A stretch of DNA of 64,000 nt from Luteibacter sp. dw_328 (GTDB taxonomy: Bacteria; Pseudomonadota; Gammaproteobacteria; Xanthomonadales; Rhodanobacteraceae), in assembly GCF_018449605.1 (NCBI RefSeq), contig NZ_JAAVUW010000001.1, positions 124,001-188,000 of the forward strand, read 5' to 3'. The notes under the pieces are model-generated. The model made no database searches. It was not told the DNA's origin and was given only the letters and a program-made list of their open reading frames with translations. Positions 53,016-61,961 of this stretch are shown here, in pieces. How positions within the stretch are numbered: position 1 is the first letter of the stretch; the number at the start of each line of letters is the position of its first letter. Position numbers and translations under genes: made by a program.

Positions 53016-53159
53016 CTATGCGGCACGCCTGCCAAGCACCGCCCACGCCACGATGATGAGAACCACGATGGCGCCCAGGATCCACCAGGTCCTGCGTTGC
53101 CCAGCCTGACCCCAGGAATCCGTGACGGCGCTGACCAGGAAAGCGAGAAATTCAAACAT
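53016..53159 (-). CDS. Very small membrane protein
   Basis: ATG 53159 gives 47 residues (MFEFLAFLVSAVTDSWGQAG ... WWILGAIVVLIIVAWAVLGR) with one clear helix near the C-terminus. The helix and codon pattern support it; the ribosome site is weak. The remaining bases up to 53434 contain no supported gene. Confidence 0.5.
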   Translation of the reverse strand: MFEFLAFLVSAVTDSWGQAGQRRTWWILGAIVVLIIVAWAVLGRRAA

Positions 53160-53434
53160 GGTTCGGAGCGCTCGCAACGGGGGAGGGCGGTGACATTCGT
53201 CTGAGACGGTGCCGAATTGCCGGCGGGTACGGGCGGCCCTGTGGAGCACAATCGAGGTGAGGCCGCTTCGTCAATGCTTGTTGTTGGAAATCGCGCCAGA
53301 GGCAGGCCCGCAGGCATGGATGCTCGACCGTTCACAGAGAAGCCCATCAGACGGGCATGAGAATGTTCGCAAATGTTGGTTCTGCGCCCTTACCTCTTTC
53401 GCGGATGTGTCACGACGCGTCGCGGGAACGGTTC

Positions 53435-54229
53435 TCAGGTGAGCGCGTGGATTGATCGGGCCAGGAACGTGGACATCAGCGCTGCGACATCGACGGGTGC
53501 CTGAAGCGGAACAAGGTGGCCAATGCCCGGTAGCACGTGGAACTCGACGTCTGACAGGCGGGGCAGCAGTTCGGTCTGGTGTGCCTCGACGGGGTCCACC
53601 CTGTCGGCGCCGCCGGCAATGACCAGCACCGGCACACGAATGCCAGCCAGTTCACCGCTGATGTCTTCCTGGCTCATGACCAGCGGCCAACCGGCCTTCG
53701 CCCCTGGCGCGCCGGACAGGCTGTCGGCGATGACCTGCTCGTGCAGGTCGTGGGGAAGGGGCTCGGAGACGAGCATGTTCTCCAGGGCAGCTTCGATGCT
53801 TTCGCGCGTGTCGTACACGTTCGCGAAGCCGTTCAGCGCTTCGGCCGGCAGCGCCAGTGGCGTCGGCGTTGCAGGGGCGATGAGGATGAGGCCACGCAGG
53901 CCGGCCGGATGGCGTGAAGCGAGCAGCTGCGACACCTTACCGCCCATCGAATGGCCAACAAGGACGAAGTCGGTCAGACCCTTGGCCGTGATGAGCGCCT
54001 CGACGTCGTCGGCGAGGGATGCGAGCGTGTAGCCGTCTTCGGGCTTCTCCGACTGACCCCAGCCGCGAAGGTCGACGGCAACGGTGTGGGTGTCAGCGGG
54101 TAACGCGTCGATGATGGGCGTCCACGTGCGCGACGAGCCACCGTAGTAGTGCAAAAAGACGAGGGCTGGGCCACGGGTGCCCTTTTCACGGACGTGCAGT
54201 TTCGGGCGAATGGCGGATGCTACGGACAT
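53435..54229 (-). CDS. Alpha/beta-fold hydrolase
   Basis: The 264-residue protein has the oxyanion segment FLHYYGGSSRTW, the nucleophile elbow VLVGHSMGGKV (Ser), a probable acid in IAGGADRVDPV and the histidine in LPGIGHLVPL. No signal peptide. It belongs to the large soluble esterase, haloperoxidase-like and epoxide-hydrolase-like group; the substrate cannot be told. It is divergent from the LysR gene, which probably regulates it. Confidence 0.85.
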   Translation of the reverse strand: MSVASAIRPKLHVREKGTRGPALVFLHYYGGSSRTWTPIIDALPADTHTVAVDLRGWGQSEKPEDGYTLASLADDVEALITAKGLTDFVLVGHSMGGKVSQLLASRHPAGLRGLILIAPATPTPLALPAEALNGFANVYDTRESIEAALENMLVSEPLPHDLHEQVIADSLSGAPGAKAGWPLVMSQEDISGELAGIRVPVLVIAGGADRVDPVEAHQTELLPRLSDVEFHVLPGIGHLVPLQAPVDVAALMSTFLARSIHALT

Positions 54230-54331
54230 GGGACACCTGTTTGTTTTCGGAAGGTTCCCTCTATCCTATGGACCCTATGGGGCGACGATTAGTGGCAACA
54301 TCAGACCGACAGTCGGTCAGGATGGGATTGA

Positions 54332-55249
54332 ATGGACCGTTTGACCTCGATGACCGTTTTCGAAGCGACGGCACGCACCGGCAGCATCGCCGGTGCCGCA
54401 CGTTCGTGCGCCATGACTCCTTCGCAGGCGAGCAAGTACGTGGCGGCACTGGAAGCGGGCCTTGGTGTCTTGCTCCTGCGGCGAACGACACGCCAGCTCA
54501 CCCTGACACCGGAAGGCGAGGCTTACCTCGAGCGGTGCCGTCGCATCCTGGCCGAAGTGCGGGAGGCGGATGAGGAAGCGCGTGCGCAGACGAGTGTCAT
54601 TTCCGGGACCCTGCGGGTCACGGCACCTGTCACTTTCGCCGCCCTCCACCTCGGGCCGGTCGTGGCTGCCTTTCTCAAGCAGCATCCTGCCGTGGCGCTC
54701 CAGGTTCAGCTCGACGACCGCTACAGCGACCTTCGAAGCGATTCGGTCGATGTGGCGTTGCGCATCGGCAAGCTGACCAGCTCATCGCTGGTCGCACGGC
54801 GTCTCGGTGCCTGTCGCATGGTGCTCTGCGCGGCACCGGCGTTTCTCGACGCGCACGGCCCGGTAGGCATCCCCGCCGCACTGTCCATGCTGCCGTTGTT
54901 GTCGTTCAGCGAAGCGGTATCGGTGCCGGACTGGACCGTGCGGGACGCCCAGGGCGTCTCCCACCGGATCGACGGACTCTCTCGTCTGTCGGCGAACAAT
55001 GTACAGATGCTCGGCGCGGCAGCCGTTTCGGGTGCGGGTATTGTCTTTGGACCCACATTCATCCTCGGCCCGTACATCCAACGTGGCGAGCTGGTACGCG
55101 TGTTGCCCGGATTCGAGGCGGACAGCCTGGACATCAGTGTCGTGTACTCGTCCCGCGCGTTCCTGCCGAAGACCGTGCGGGCCTTCGTCGACCATCTTGT
55201 CGAAACGCTGCAGGAACCGTTCCCGTGGGACGGGCCACTGCGCGGCTGA
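54332..55249 (+). CDS. LysR-family transcriptional regulator
   Basis: The 305-residue protein has a winged helix-turn-helix (residues about 1-60: LTSMTVFEATARTGSIAGAA, MTPSQASKYVAALEAGLGVL) and a LysR substrate-binding domain (from about 90: GTLRVTAPVTFAALHLGPVV). The sequence type is that of the group with ARSLNVSQ replaced by ARSCAMTPSQ. It likely controls the divergent hydrolase gene through the 102-bp spacer in between, with an unknown ligand. Confidence 0.9.
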   Translation: MDRLTSMTVFEATARTGSIAGAARSCAMTPSQASKYVAALEAGLGVLLLRRTTRQLTLTPEGEAYLERCRRILAEVREADEEARAQTSVISGTLRVTAPVTFAALHLGPVVAAFLKQHPAVALQVQLDDRYSDLRSDSVDVALRIGKLTSSSLVARRLGACRMVLCAAPAFLDAHGPVGIPAALSMLPLLSFSEAVSVPDWTVRDAQGVSHRIDGLSRLSANNVQMLGAAAVSGAGIVFGPTFILGPYIQRGELVRVLPGFEADSLDISVVYSSRAFLPKTVRAFVDHLVETLQEPFPWDGPLRG

Positions 55250-55311
55250 TCGTCAACGCGGCCGACCCTCCGCCTAAGGCATGGTCCCCGGCCCGAATTT
55301 TTGCAGTGCCT

Positions 55312-56400
55312 TCAATTCGTCCAGACCACATCTTCGACACTTATCGTCCCCGTAGGATCGATGGGAATCTCTGTCGCACCGGTCCCGTCGGCACGACTGA
55401 CATACAGCGTCCATGAGATGTTGTAGCGCGGATAGAGGATGCCCTTCGGCTGGACCTTTCCTGGGACGCGGTAGGCAATCATCGTCCCGTCAGGTGACCA
55501 GGTGCCGCCAGTGCCCTTGGCGAGGATTTGCATTCCCGTTCCATCGGGATGAATTCGGCCGACGCCGGCATAGGTCGTGAACGCTATCCACTGGCCATCG
55601 GGCGACCATCTTGGCTTGTTGGTCTTGTGCCAACGATCCAAGACTTCTCCACGCTTCACGACGCTTCCGTCAGGCTCGTAACCGATGCGAGGGCCTGGAA
55701 TATCTGTGAGCTGTCTGACGGTGTAAGACGCCACATCCAAGACGTAAAGCTCGAACAGGTTGCACGAGCTCGCGTCGGCCTTTATCGCTCCCGCGAAAGC
55801 GATCATGTGGCCATCTGGCGACCATGAAGGCGTCGAGCCGACGCATCCCAGGACGCTCTCCTCGCAGTGAATCGCGCCGTCGGTTTCTGGACTTGCTACA
55901 CACACGTGCCCCGCATGGTCAAAACCTGCGACCCGGCTCCCGTCGGGAGAGAAGGCCACCTGGGTTCGGTATGTTGTCAGTGGCAGCTCAGTCGACGGTG
56001 GAGGCAATCTAATGACTTGGGAGTAGATGGCGTCCAGCGAAGGTGTGAGGGCGGCCATGGCGTCGCTCGCGTCGCTGTTGGTGTCCAGCAGAAAAAGACC
56101 CCGATGGGGATCAGCTCGGTTGTTGAGCGCAAGGCGATGCGATAACGGGTACCAACTCAGGTCGGAGACGTGTTTGTACTCCGGAAGCCGCAGTGCAAGA
56201 GGGCCTCCGGATGCGGGCATCTCGTATAGATACTGCACGACACCAATATTGGGCTGCGGAGGTGTAGTGAGGTTCCGGCCGATAAGAAAAAATCGTCCCT
56301 CAAGTTCGGACGGGGCTATCGGAGCACGGCTGGGCGACGACTGGCAGGCCGCGAGGGAGAGCGTCAGGAATAGCGAAACGAGCCATCGATCGACAGGCAT
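55312..56400 (-). CDS. TolB-like beta-propeller lipoprotein
   Basis: The 362-residue product has a lipobox (FLTLSLAAC, Cys19) and four or more PD40 propeller repeats marked by VAFSPDGSRVAGF, PSWSPDGHMIAFAG, PRWSPDGQWIAFTT and GTWSPDGTMIAYRV. Such proteins sit in the periplasm and bind partners or sense envelope state. It has no linked tol genes, so it is not the Tol-Pal TolB itself. Confidence 0.8.
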   Translation of the reverse strand: MPVDRWLVSLFLTLSLAACQSSPSRAPIAPSELEGRFFLIGRNLTTPPQPNIGVVQYLYEMPASGGPLALRLPEYKHVSDLSWYPLSHRLALNNRADPHRGLFLLDTNSDASDAMAALTPSLDAIYSQVIRLPPPSTELPLTTYRTQVAFSPDGSRVAGFDHAGHVCVASPETDGAIHCEESVLGCVGSTPSWSPDGHMIAFAGAIKADASSCNLFELYVLDVASYTVRQLTDIPGPRIGYEPDGSVVKRGEVLDRWHKTNKPRWSPDGQWIAFTTYAGVGRIHPDGTGMQILAKGTGGTWSPDGTMIAYRVPGKVQPKGILYPRYNISWTLYVSRADGTGATEIPIDPTGTISVEDVVWTN

Positions 56401-56733
56401 CTCCGTTCGTCTGCTCCGAGATCGGTCGTTGGCCGTTACGGCATCAGGCCGGGCGCACTGGTATCACCGGCCACACGTCGGGCCCGAGCTTAGCCATTGC
56501 TGTCCGGGCGGCTACGGCAGAATCGGCAGCGTGTCGGGTGAATCCGTTGGTTGTTCCCGCCCCTGCCGTGGCCTTCTTGCGCAACCTCCGGCATCTCCAG
56601 GATAACCCTCGCCGGTGTCTTCGGCCATGGCAGGCCTTTGCGGAGTCGCGTTCGCGGTCTGATCGTCGCAAGGCTGATCAGTCGGTTGTTCGAGGTGCAT
56701 TTTCGTCTGACATGGGAAGTAGCTTTCGGCGCG
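56401..56733. other. 333 bp without a supported gene
   Basis: Several overlapping frames exist on both strands, none with recognisable domain. The promoter of the propeller lipoprotein lies at its left end. Confidence 0.4.
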
Positions 56734-57225
56734 CTATGGCGTTTCCTGTTGATCCGGCAAACGTCTGCGTTCCATGAGCGCATAAAAGACCGTACTCAAG
56801 ATCAGCCAATGCGCCGCGATCGCACATAGCGTGAGGATTGGGCTGTCGCTGGCGGATGCCAGCATAAGGACTTGCATCAGAACCATGACGGTATACACAA
56901 TTACGCTTCTGAAGTATGGAATCCGCCGATAGCGAGCGAAAACCGCCGCAGCTAATTCCCATCTTTGCTTCAAATAAAAATGTGTCGCGACCGCTGCGAC
57001 GACACAAAGAGAGGCGATCTCGAGGCGGCCCAGATGCCTTGCGTCGGGGAACACGACGCAGATCAATGAGAAAAAAACAAAAGCCATGTATGTTTGTAGA
57101 GGTATCTCCGCGTACGTATCAGCTAGCGACGAACGCTGTGACTCCACCATCCATATTCGATAAGCCTCACAGGAGTAGAGAAACACATCTCTGGGTTGGC
57201 TCCATAATATTGCTCTGAGATTCAC
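56734..57225 (-). CDS. Membrane protein, second of a paralogous pair (operon gene 4)
   Basis: Start GTG 57225, one base after the stop of the preceding gene. The 163-residue product has four membrane helices (TYMAFVFFSLICVVFPDARH, IASLCVVAAVATHFYLKQRW, VIVYTVMVLMQVLMLASASD and LTLCAIAAHWLILSTVFYAL). It is a close paralogue of the product at 57227-57739, sharing LWSQPRDVFLYSCEAYRIWM and SQRSSLADT. Function is unknown. Confidence 0.7.
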   Translation of the reverse strand: MNLRAILWSQPRDVFLYSCEAYRIWMVESQRSSLADTYAEIPLQTYMAFVFFSLICVVFPDARHLGRLEIASLCVVAAVATHFYLKQRWELAAAVFARYRRIPYFRSVIVYTVMVLMQVLMLASASDSPILTLCAIAAHWLILSTVFYALMERRRLPDQQETP

Positions 57226-57226
57226 G

Positions 57227-57739
57227 TTAGGGGCCGTTACTGGATAGGGATGGCGTCCCCTGTTGATCCGGCACACGTCTGCGCTCCATGAGCGCGTAAA
57301 AGACCGTACCCACCATGAGCCAATGGACAACGACCACACACAGCGTAAGCATAGGGCTGCCGCTGGTGGCTGCCAGCATAAGGACTAGCATCAGGATCAC
57401 GATGGCATCCACGATGACGCTTTTGAAATATGGGATCCTGCGATAGCGAGCGAAAACTACCGAAGCTAACCCCCATCGTTGCTTCAAATAGATATGCGTC
57501 GCAACCCCAGCGAAGATAAAAACAGAGGCGATCGCAAGATGGTTAAGATGTCGAGCATCGGGGTACACGACAGTGACTAGTGAAAATAAAACAAACCCCG
57601 CGTAGCCTGCGAGTGGATACTCTGCGACGGTGTCAGCTAGCGACGAACGCTGCGATTCCACCATCCATATTCGGTACGCCTCACAGGAATAGAGAAAGAC
57701 ATCCCTGGGTTGGCTCCACAATATTGTTCTGAGATTCAC
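57227..57739 (-). CDS. Membrane protein, first of a paralogous pair (operon gene 3)
   Basis: Start GTG 57739 with GGGAGG upstream, overlapping the previous stop. The 170-residue product has four helices and matches the next gene over most of its length (WMVESQRSSLADT, VFARYRRIPYF, FYALMERRRVPDQQ). The soluble N-terminal patch with Cys-Glu-Ala-Tyr is shared. It is not similar to any family I know. Confidence 0.7.
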   Translation of the reverse strand: MNLRTILWSQPRDVFLYSCEAYRIWMVESQRSSLADTVAEYPLAGYAGFVLFSLVTVVYPDARHLNHLAIASVFIFAGVATHIYLKQRWGLASVVFARYRRIPYFKSVIVDAIVILMLVLMLAATSGSPMLTLCVVVVHWLMVGTVFYALMERRRVPDQQGTPSLSSNGP

Positions 57740-58248
57740 GTTACCCTCCCGGCAATACCAGCTAGCACGGGCGGATTTGTCCTGTATTGCCGTATCAGCC
57801 AAGCGAAAAATCCCACGTGGATGACTAGGCCGACCAGCGATCCATATCGGCTAAGGTTGAGCAAGCCGGACGTAAAAACACATATAAACCAGATGGACAC
57901 GCCAACATAAGCCTGCCAGGTGGCGCTTTTCTTTGCGAACGCTGAATATTCTTTCCCGACGCTCCAGGCAAGCCAAAGTGCTGGTATTCCAATTAAAACG
58001 AAGAGGCCGAGTCCCGCCGATCGAGCGCTGGCGTCCTCATAAGGGCAGATCTTCCAGTACGCATCTCTCAGGTCATATATCCAAAGACTGAACGTTCCGA
58101 GAATCGACAAGAACGCCACGCTCAGCCATATGGTTACAAAAATGACAGCCTGCTGTTTTCGGCCTGCGGCGTCATTTCTCAGGCCGATTCCGGAACAACC
58201 GACAAATAGACAGCCCAGGGCTCCTCGCGCGAGCTTGATTAACTTCAT
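57736..58248 (-). CDS. Membrane protein (operon gene 2)
   Basis: ATG 58248 overlaps the stop of gene 1 by four bases, and its own stop overlaps gene 3. The 170-residue product (GALGCLFVGCSGIGLRNDAA, GLFVLIGIPALWLAWSVGKE, SIWFICVFTSGLLNLSRYGS) has four helices and clear similarity to gene 1, including ALGCL...CSGxGL and the VIGIPAL stretch. Unknown function. Confidence 0.7.
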   Translation of the reverse strand: MKLIKLARGALGCLFVGCSGIGLRNDAAGRKQQAVIFVTIWLSVAFLSILGTFSLWIYDLRDAYWKICPYEDASARSAGLGLFVLIGIPALWLAWSVGKEYSAFAKKSATWQAYVGVSIWFICVFTSGLLNLSRYGSLVGLVIHVGFFAWLIRQYRTNPPVLAGIAGRVT

Positions 58249-58751
58249 CGACCTTCGGCTTCTTCAAGTCGTTCTCCGATCTGGATACCTTCGCGCAAGA
58301 GCAAGATGAAGAAAGCTACGTGGAAAAGCAGAACCAAAACGCAGCCGTAGTTGGTCTTGTTCGCAGGAATCGACATGATTACGGCGGCATACCAAACCGC
58401 CAAGCTCACGGATTGCGTGAAAGTCGCTTTCGTTCTCGTGTATCGGTTGTACTTCTTGCCGATGCGCACTGCAACGCAGAGAGCCGGGATGCCGACGATC
58501 ACCAAAAATCCAATTCCTTCAATCCCTGGATTGGGTCCCTTGAAGGGCCCCAAGATGCTATAGAGCCGGCTCAAGTCGAAAACCCAGGTGTTAAACACGC
58601 ATAAAACCGAGAAGATGGCGGCCATGAGCCACGTGGCCAGGAAGACACTGGCCTTGAAACTGCGAGTGGACGCGTCATCGAGCAGGCCAAAACCAGAGCA
58701 TTTTATGTAGAGGCATCCGAGCGCGTCGCTCACTTGCGATATCAATCTCAT
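58245..58751 (-). CDS. Membrane protein (operon gene 1)
   Basis: ATG 58751 has a perfect GGAGG 4 bases upstream. The 168-residue product (DALGCLYIKCSGFGLLDDAS, IGFLVIVGIPALCVAVRIGK, YGCVLVLLFHVAFFILLLRE) has four membrane helices and pairs with gene 2. The start overlaps the end of a further frame (58748), so translation is coupled along the entire operon. A polar C-terminus (GERLEEAEGR) ends it. Confidence 0.7.
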   Translation of the reverse strand: MRLISQVSDALGCLYIKCSGFGLLDDASTRSFKASVFLATWLMAAIFSVLCVFNTWVFDLSRLYSILGPFKGPNPGIEGIGFLVIVGIPALCVAVRIGKKYNRYTRTKATFTQSVSLAVWYAAVIMSIPANKTNYGCVLVLLFHVAFFILLLREGIQIGERLEEAEGR

Positions 58752-59015
58752 CTGTCCTCCGCAGCCTCCAATCTTTGAATTGCATCGAGCGAGTAGGACC
58801 ATTCGGTTGCATCATCGGATTCGTGCGGATATTCGCCGCGCAATGAGCAGCGTCTGCTCGAGGAGGTGCATTGCCAAATAAGCATCCGTGTAGCCGCTAT
58901 CCTTTTTGCGCGACCGATCGAAAAGCTCAGGCAGACGTGTTACGACACACGGTCCTGCCGGAAGAGGCTGTTTCCCTTCTACGACTCTAAATCGTGATAC
59001 CCGGGCATCGGACAC
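58748..59015 (-). pseudogene. Possible first gene of the membrane operon, with frameshift
   Basis: One frame from GTG 59015 reads SDARVSRFRVVEGKQPLPAG, then DAYLAMHLLEQTLLIAR and ends at 58812. A second frame continues RGEYPHESDDATEWSYSLDA and IQRLEAAEDR and stops at 58748-58750, overlapping the next ATG. Together they look like one soluble protein of about 88 residues broken by a single shift near 58830. Alternatively the second half is its own short gene from ATG 58886. Confidence 0.4.
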
Positions 59016-59408
59016 ACGCGGTCAAACGTGCCGCCAAAGCCGCAACTCGAATGTGGTTGGTCGTTCAGATGCCCCCTGGCCCCTGGTTTAACGGCATGTC
59101 CCTGCGCGCTGACGGATTGCCCGAAAAACGCGTTCGCAAGAATCTCTCAGGACTTTATTCGCCCGTCAATGCGCAAGTTATTGCGATTGCGAGCTGCGTA
59201 TGAAGGTTTGAAAGCGCCGGGGAAAGGTAGGAAAAAGCTCGGCAAATGGGGGCGTCCGCGAGCTGTCCGAAAACGCGCAGCTCGACAGTCGACAGCCTTG
59301 TCGGAAGGGGATATCCCGTCGCCATCCAGGCGCTCCCCAGTATTCGTCCATTCTGTTATCGGACTGATCGGATGGAACGCCTACAGGAGAATCACTGGAA
59401 CAGCAGCA
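59016..59408. other. 393 bp without a supported gene
   Basis: A long plus-strand frame (59028-59516) is Arg/Pro-rich without domains and runs into the permease gene on the other strand, so it is judged spurious. The promoter of the membrane operon probably lies here. Confidence 0.45.
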
Positions 59409-60848
59409 TCAGCCAACGGCTTCCCGATGCTCAACCAACGCCAACTGAGCATACTGTGCCGGACGCGCCTGCCGCAGCCAGACACTAAACCCAAGCCCGG
59501 CCGCGAGCGTCACTAGGTACAGCGCCGGCAACCACGCCACGAACGGCGTATTCACCGTCGACAGCAAAGTGAAATTGACGCAGACGGTCGTCAGCGCCAC
59601 GGAAAGACCAATCGCCGCACACACCGACGAAATCAAGACGACCGGCCCCGCTTCACGCCTACGCCGAACAACATAAAAAACGATAGCGATCGCCGCCGCT
59701 GCCTGAAGCGCAATGATTCCCAGCGTACCCATGCCGATCAGTACCGGAATAATCGCGGCATAGGGATCGGTTCGCGTAGAAGCGATACCAGCAAGGCAAA
59801 CGACCGTCGCAGCGGACATGCAGAGGGTTGCCGCCACCGGGACATTGCGAATTTCGTCGAACCGGGCGAGCATCCGCGGCAGCAAGCCTTCGCGAGCCAG
59901 CGCGAACACGTAGCGAGAGGCGGCGGCATGAATCGCGATATAGGTCGCGAGCATCGACGTGCACAGCAGCACACCGGCGATATCGGATGCGGTCTGCCCG
60001 TCATATTGCTTGATGAGGTCCAGAATGAGCGTACCGCCATGAGCGACGGCCGTCGCCTTCGCCTCGCCTACGCCGAGCGCGCCAACGGTGATCCACGCGG
60101 TCATCAGGTAAAACGAGCCGATCAGGATGACCGAGACATAGCTGGCCAGCGGAATGCTGCGTACCGGGTCGGCTGCTTCCTTTGAATAAAGGGCGCCGGA
60201 CTCGAAGCCGACAAAGCAGGTGAACGCCGTCATCAGCGAGACGCCGACGCCGGGTGCGAGCCACTGGCTGGGCGCGAAGGAGGCAAGCGGGAAGGCTGCC
60301 CATCCCTTTGCTGCGATGACACTGACATCGAAGACGACAAGCACCGCGGTCTCGACGATGATGATGACGGCCAGCAACTTGGTCGAAGCATCCATCGACC
60401 GGTAGTTGAGAATGCCGGCGAGCACGACAGACACGGCGGCGCAGATTGTCCAATCGACCCTGTGGCCGACCGCGATCGAGACCTGCTCGTCGAAATACCC
60501 GCATGCCGCCGCGAGACCAAAGGTGAACGCGCCGTAGGACAGGATCGCGGAATACGCGGTCCCGACGCCGAGTGGTTTGCCCAGGCCTTCGGCAACATAG
60601 GTATAGAACGCGCCGGTACTGACAACCCGACGGCCGATGAAGGCATAGCCGGTGGTAAATGCGATCAGGATCAAGCCTGCGATCAGGAACGCAACGGGTA
60701 CGTTCCCGCCCGTGCCACGTGAGATGGCGATCGGGAGGTTGCCAATCATCGAGGCCAGTGGCGCCGCAGCCGCGAGCACCATGAAGACAATGAACTGGGT
60801 AGAAAGCTTGTGGGACTTTGGCGGTGGCGCGACGGTCGAACGGCTCAC
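59409..60848 (-). CDS. APC-superfamily amino acid permease
   Basis: The 479-residue protein has 12 predicted membrane helices and the APC N-terminal pattern: FIVFMVLAAAAPLASMIGNL, IAFTTGYAFIGRRVVSTGAF then YTYVAEGLGKPLGVG. The middle helix 6 region has TCFVGFESGALYSKEAADP. It imports or exchanges amino acids or amines across the inner membrane, probably with protons. The substrate is unknown. ATG 60848 precedes MSRSTVAPPPKSHKLST. Confidence 0.85.
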   Translation of the reverse strand: MSRSTVAPPPKSHKLSTQFIVFMVLAAAAPLASMIGNLPIAISRGTGGNVPVAFLIAGLILIAFTTGYAFIGRRVVSTGAFYTYVAEGLGKPLGVGTAYSAILSYGAFTFGLAAACGYFDEQVSIAVGHRVDWTICAAVSVVLAGILNYRSMDASTKLLAVIIIVETAVLVVFDVSVIAAKGWAAFPLASFAPSQWLAPGVGVSLMTAFTCFVGFESGALYSKEAADPVRSIPLASYVSVILIGSFYLMTAWITVGALGVGEAKATAVAHGGTLILDLIKQYDGQTASDIAGVLLCTSMLATYIAIHAAASRYVFALAREGLLPRMLARFDEIRNVPVAATLCMSAATVVCLAGIASTRTDPYAAIIPVLIGMGTLGIIALQAAAAIAIVFYVVRRRREAGPVVLISSVCAAIGLSVALTTVCVNFTLLSTVNTPFVAWLPALYLVTLAAGLGFSVWLRQARPAQYAQLALVEHREAVG

Positions 60849-61282
60849 GGTGACTCCTGACTGTAAAAGGCGCGTCGATCCAGCGCAGCCGGTTATTTTA
60901 CGTCAGTGTGGCGTCGAGGGTGATTTATGACCGAAACGTTGCATTCCGGCCTTCCGCGTGGCCCGCGCTAGCGTCAGGCAGGCCCTGCCTAGACAATCCC
61001 CTTGCGTTTCGTGGATTGATTAAGGTTGACCAGGCACGGTCGCTGCCATTGAAAGCCACGGTCAACTCGTACTGCTCATGCCTCGGGTACGACAAGCGCC
61101 ACGAAAGCAAGCATGGACGCTACGACAAGGCCACCACCGCTCAGCGACAGCGGCTGAGGGCGTGGAGCTCGATCAGCTGCAAGCACTGAGGAATAAAGGC
61201 GCGTCTGGAGCAGAAAGCTGGATAAGATGTGACGACGCGCCGGTCCCGGCGACTAGCTCAGACTATCTGGAGTGGTTGAGTG
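60849..61282. other. 434 bp without a supported gene
   Basis: Upstream region of the permease and of the following secreted protein. No frame shows a domain or a good start. Confidence 0.45.
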
Positions 61283-61762
61283 ATGAGAATAGGTTGGCAG
61301 GGCGCTGTGCTCTTCGCATGCCTGTCAGGCGTCCTTGGGATGGGTGTTGTTCACGCAGAAGAGCACATAGCGTGCGAGACCCTTTCAACCCGCAGTTCGA
61401 TTGTTCAGGATGGCTCGGCCCACATTCTGCGATTGGTGCTTCAGAACCCGACGCAAAAGACGGTAGTCATCGACGAGTTCCATTTTGGTGCCAACCTGCT
61501 GAATATTCGTGCCGTCGCAAAGGCGGACGGACATGAGCTGACGACGTCCATCCCGCTCTTGTCGCCTGGCACCAAACCCATGGAAATTCGTCCAAACAAG
61601 GATGCTGTGAGGAACGTGAATCTTGACGGCTCGCTTCCTGAGCTGACGACAGTGCTTCGCGAGTCGGACGTCGACGTTTCCTGGACGCTCTCACTTGAGC
61701 CCAACGATGACTGCTTCTCACAGGAAGTCTCGACCACGTTTACCCTGCATCGAACTCGCTAG
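61283..61762 (+). CDS. Secreted protein of unknown function
   Basis: From ATG 61283 the 159-residue product has a signal peptide (MRIGWQGAVLFACLSGVLGM, cleavage near VHAEE). The mature part is beta-rich (RLVLQNPTQKTVVIDEFHFG, TTVLRESDVDVSWTLSLEPN), ending in ECFSQE-like DCFSQEVSTTFTLH. The fold resembles an immunoglobulin-like domain; no family is claimed. Confidence 0.6.
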   Translation: MRIGWQGAVLFACLSGVLGMGVVHAEEHIACETLSTRSSIVQDGSAHILRLVLQNPTQKTVVIDEFHFGANLLNIRAVAKADGHELTTSIPLLSPGTKPMEIRPNKDAVRNVNLDGSLPELTTVLRESDVDVSWTLSLEPNDDCFSQEVSTTFTLHRTR

Positions 61763-61961
61763 GCAGGCGTCTCAATGGCGGGAACCAGCCGGGTTTTTAA
61801 GCGCGGGAGTATAAGGCGGCGGAGCAGGGTGACGGTGGCTCGCCGGCCTCAAACGGATAGATGTCCCGTGCGCAGCCGTCGCATCCACGCCGCATCCGCT
61901 TTCGTATACCTATCTGGGGCAGGGGTGCACCGGGTACCGGTCATACGATCGAGGGCGCAGC

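Noticed and set aside
59028-59516. 162-codon plus-strand frame
   Set aside because: Overlaps the permease gene on the other strand at its 3' end and has no coding features.
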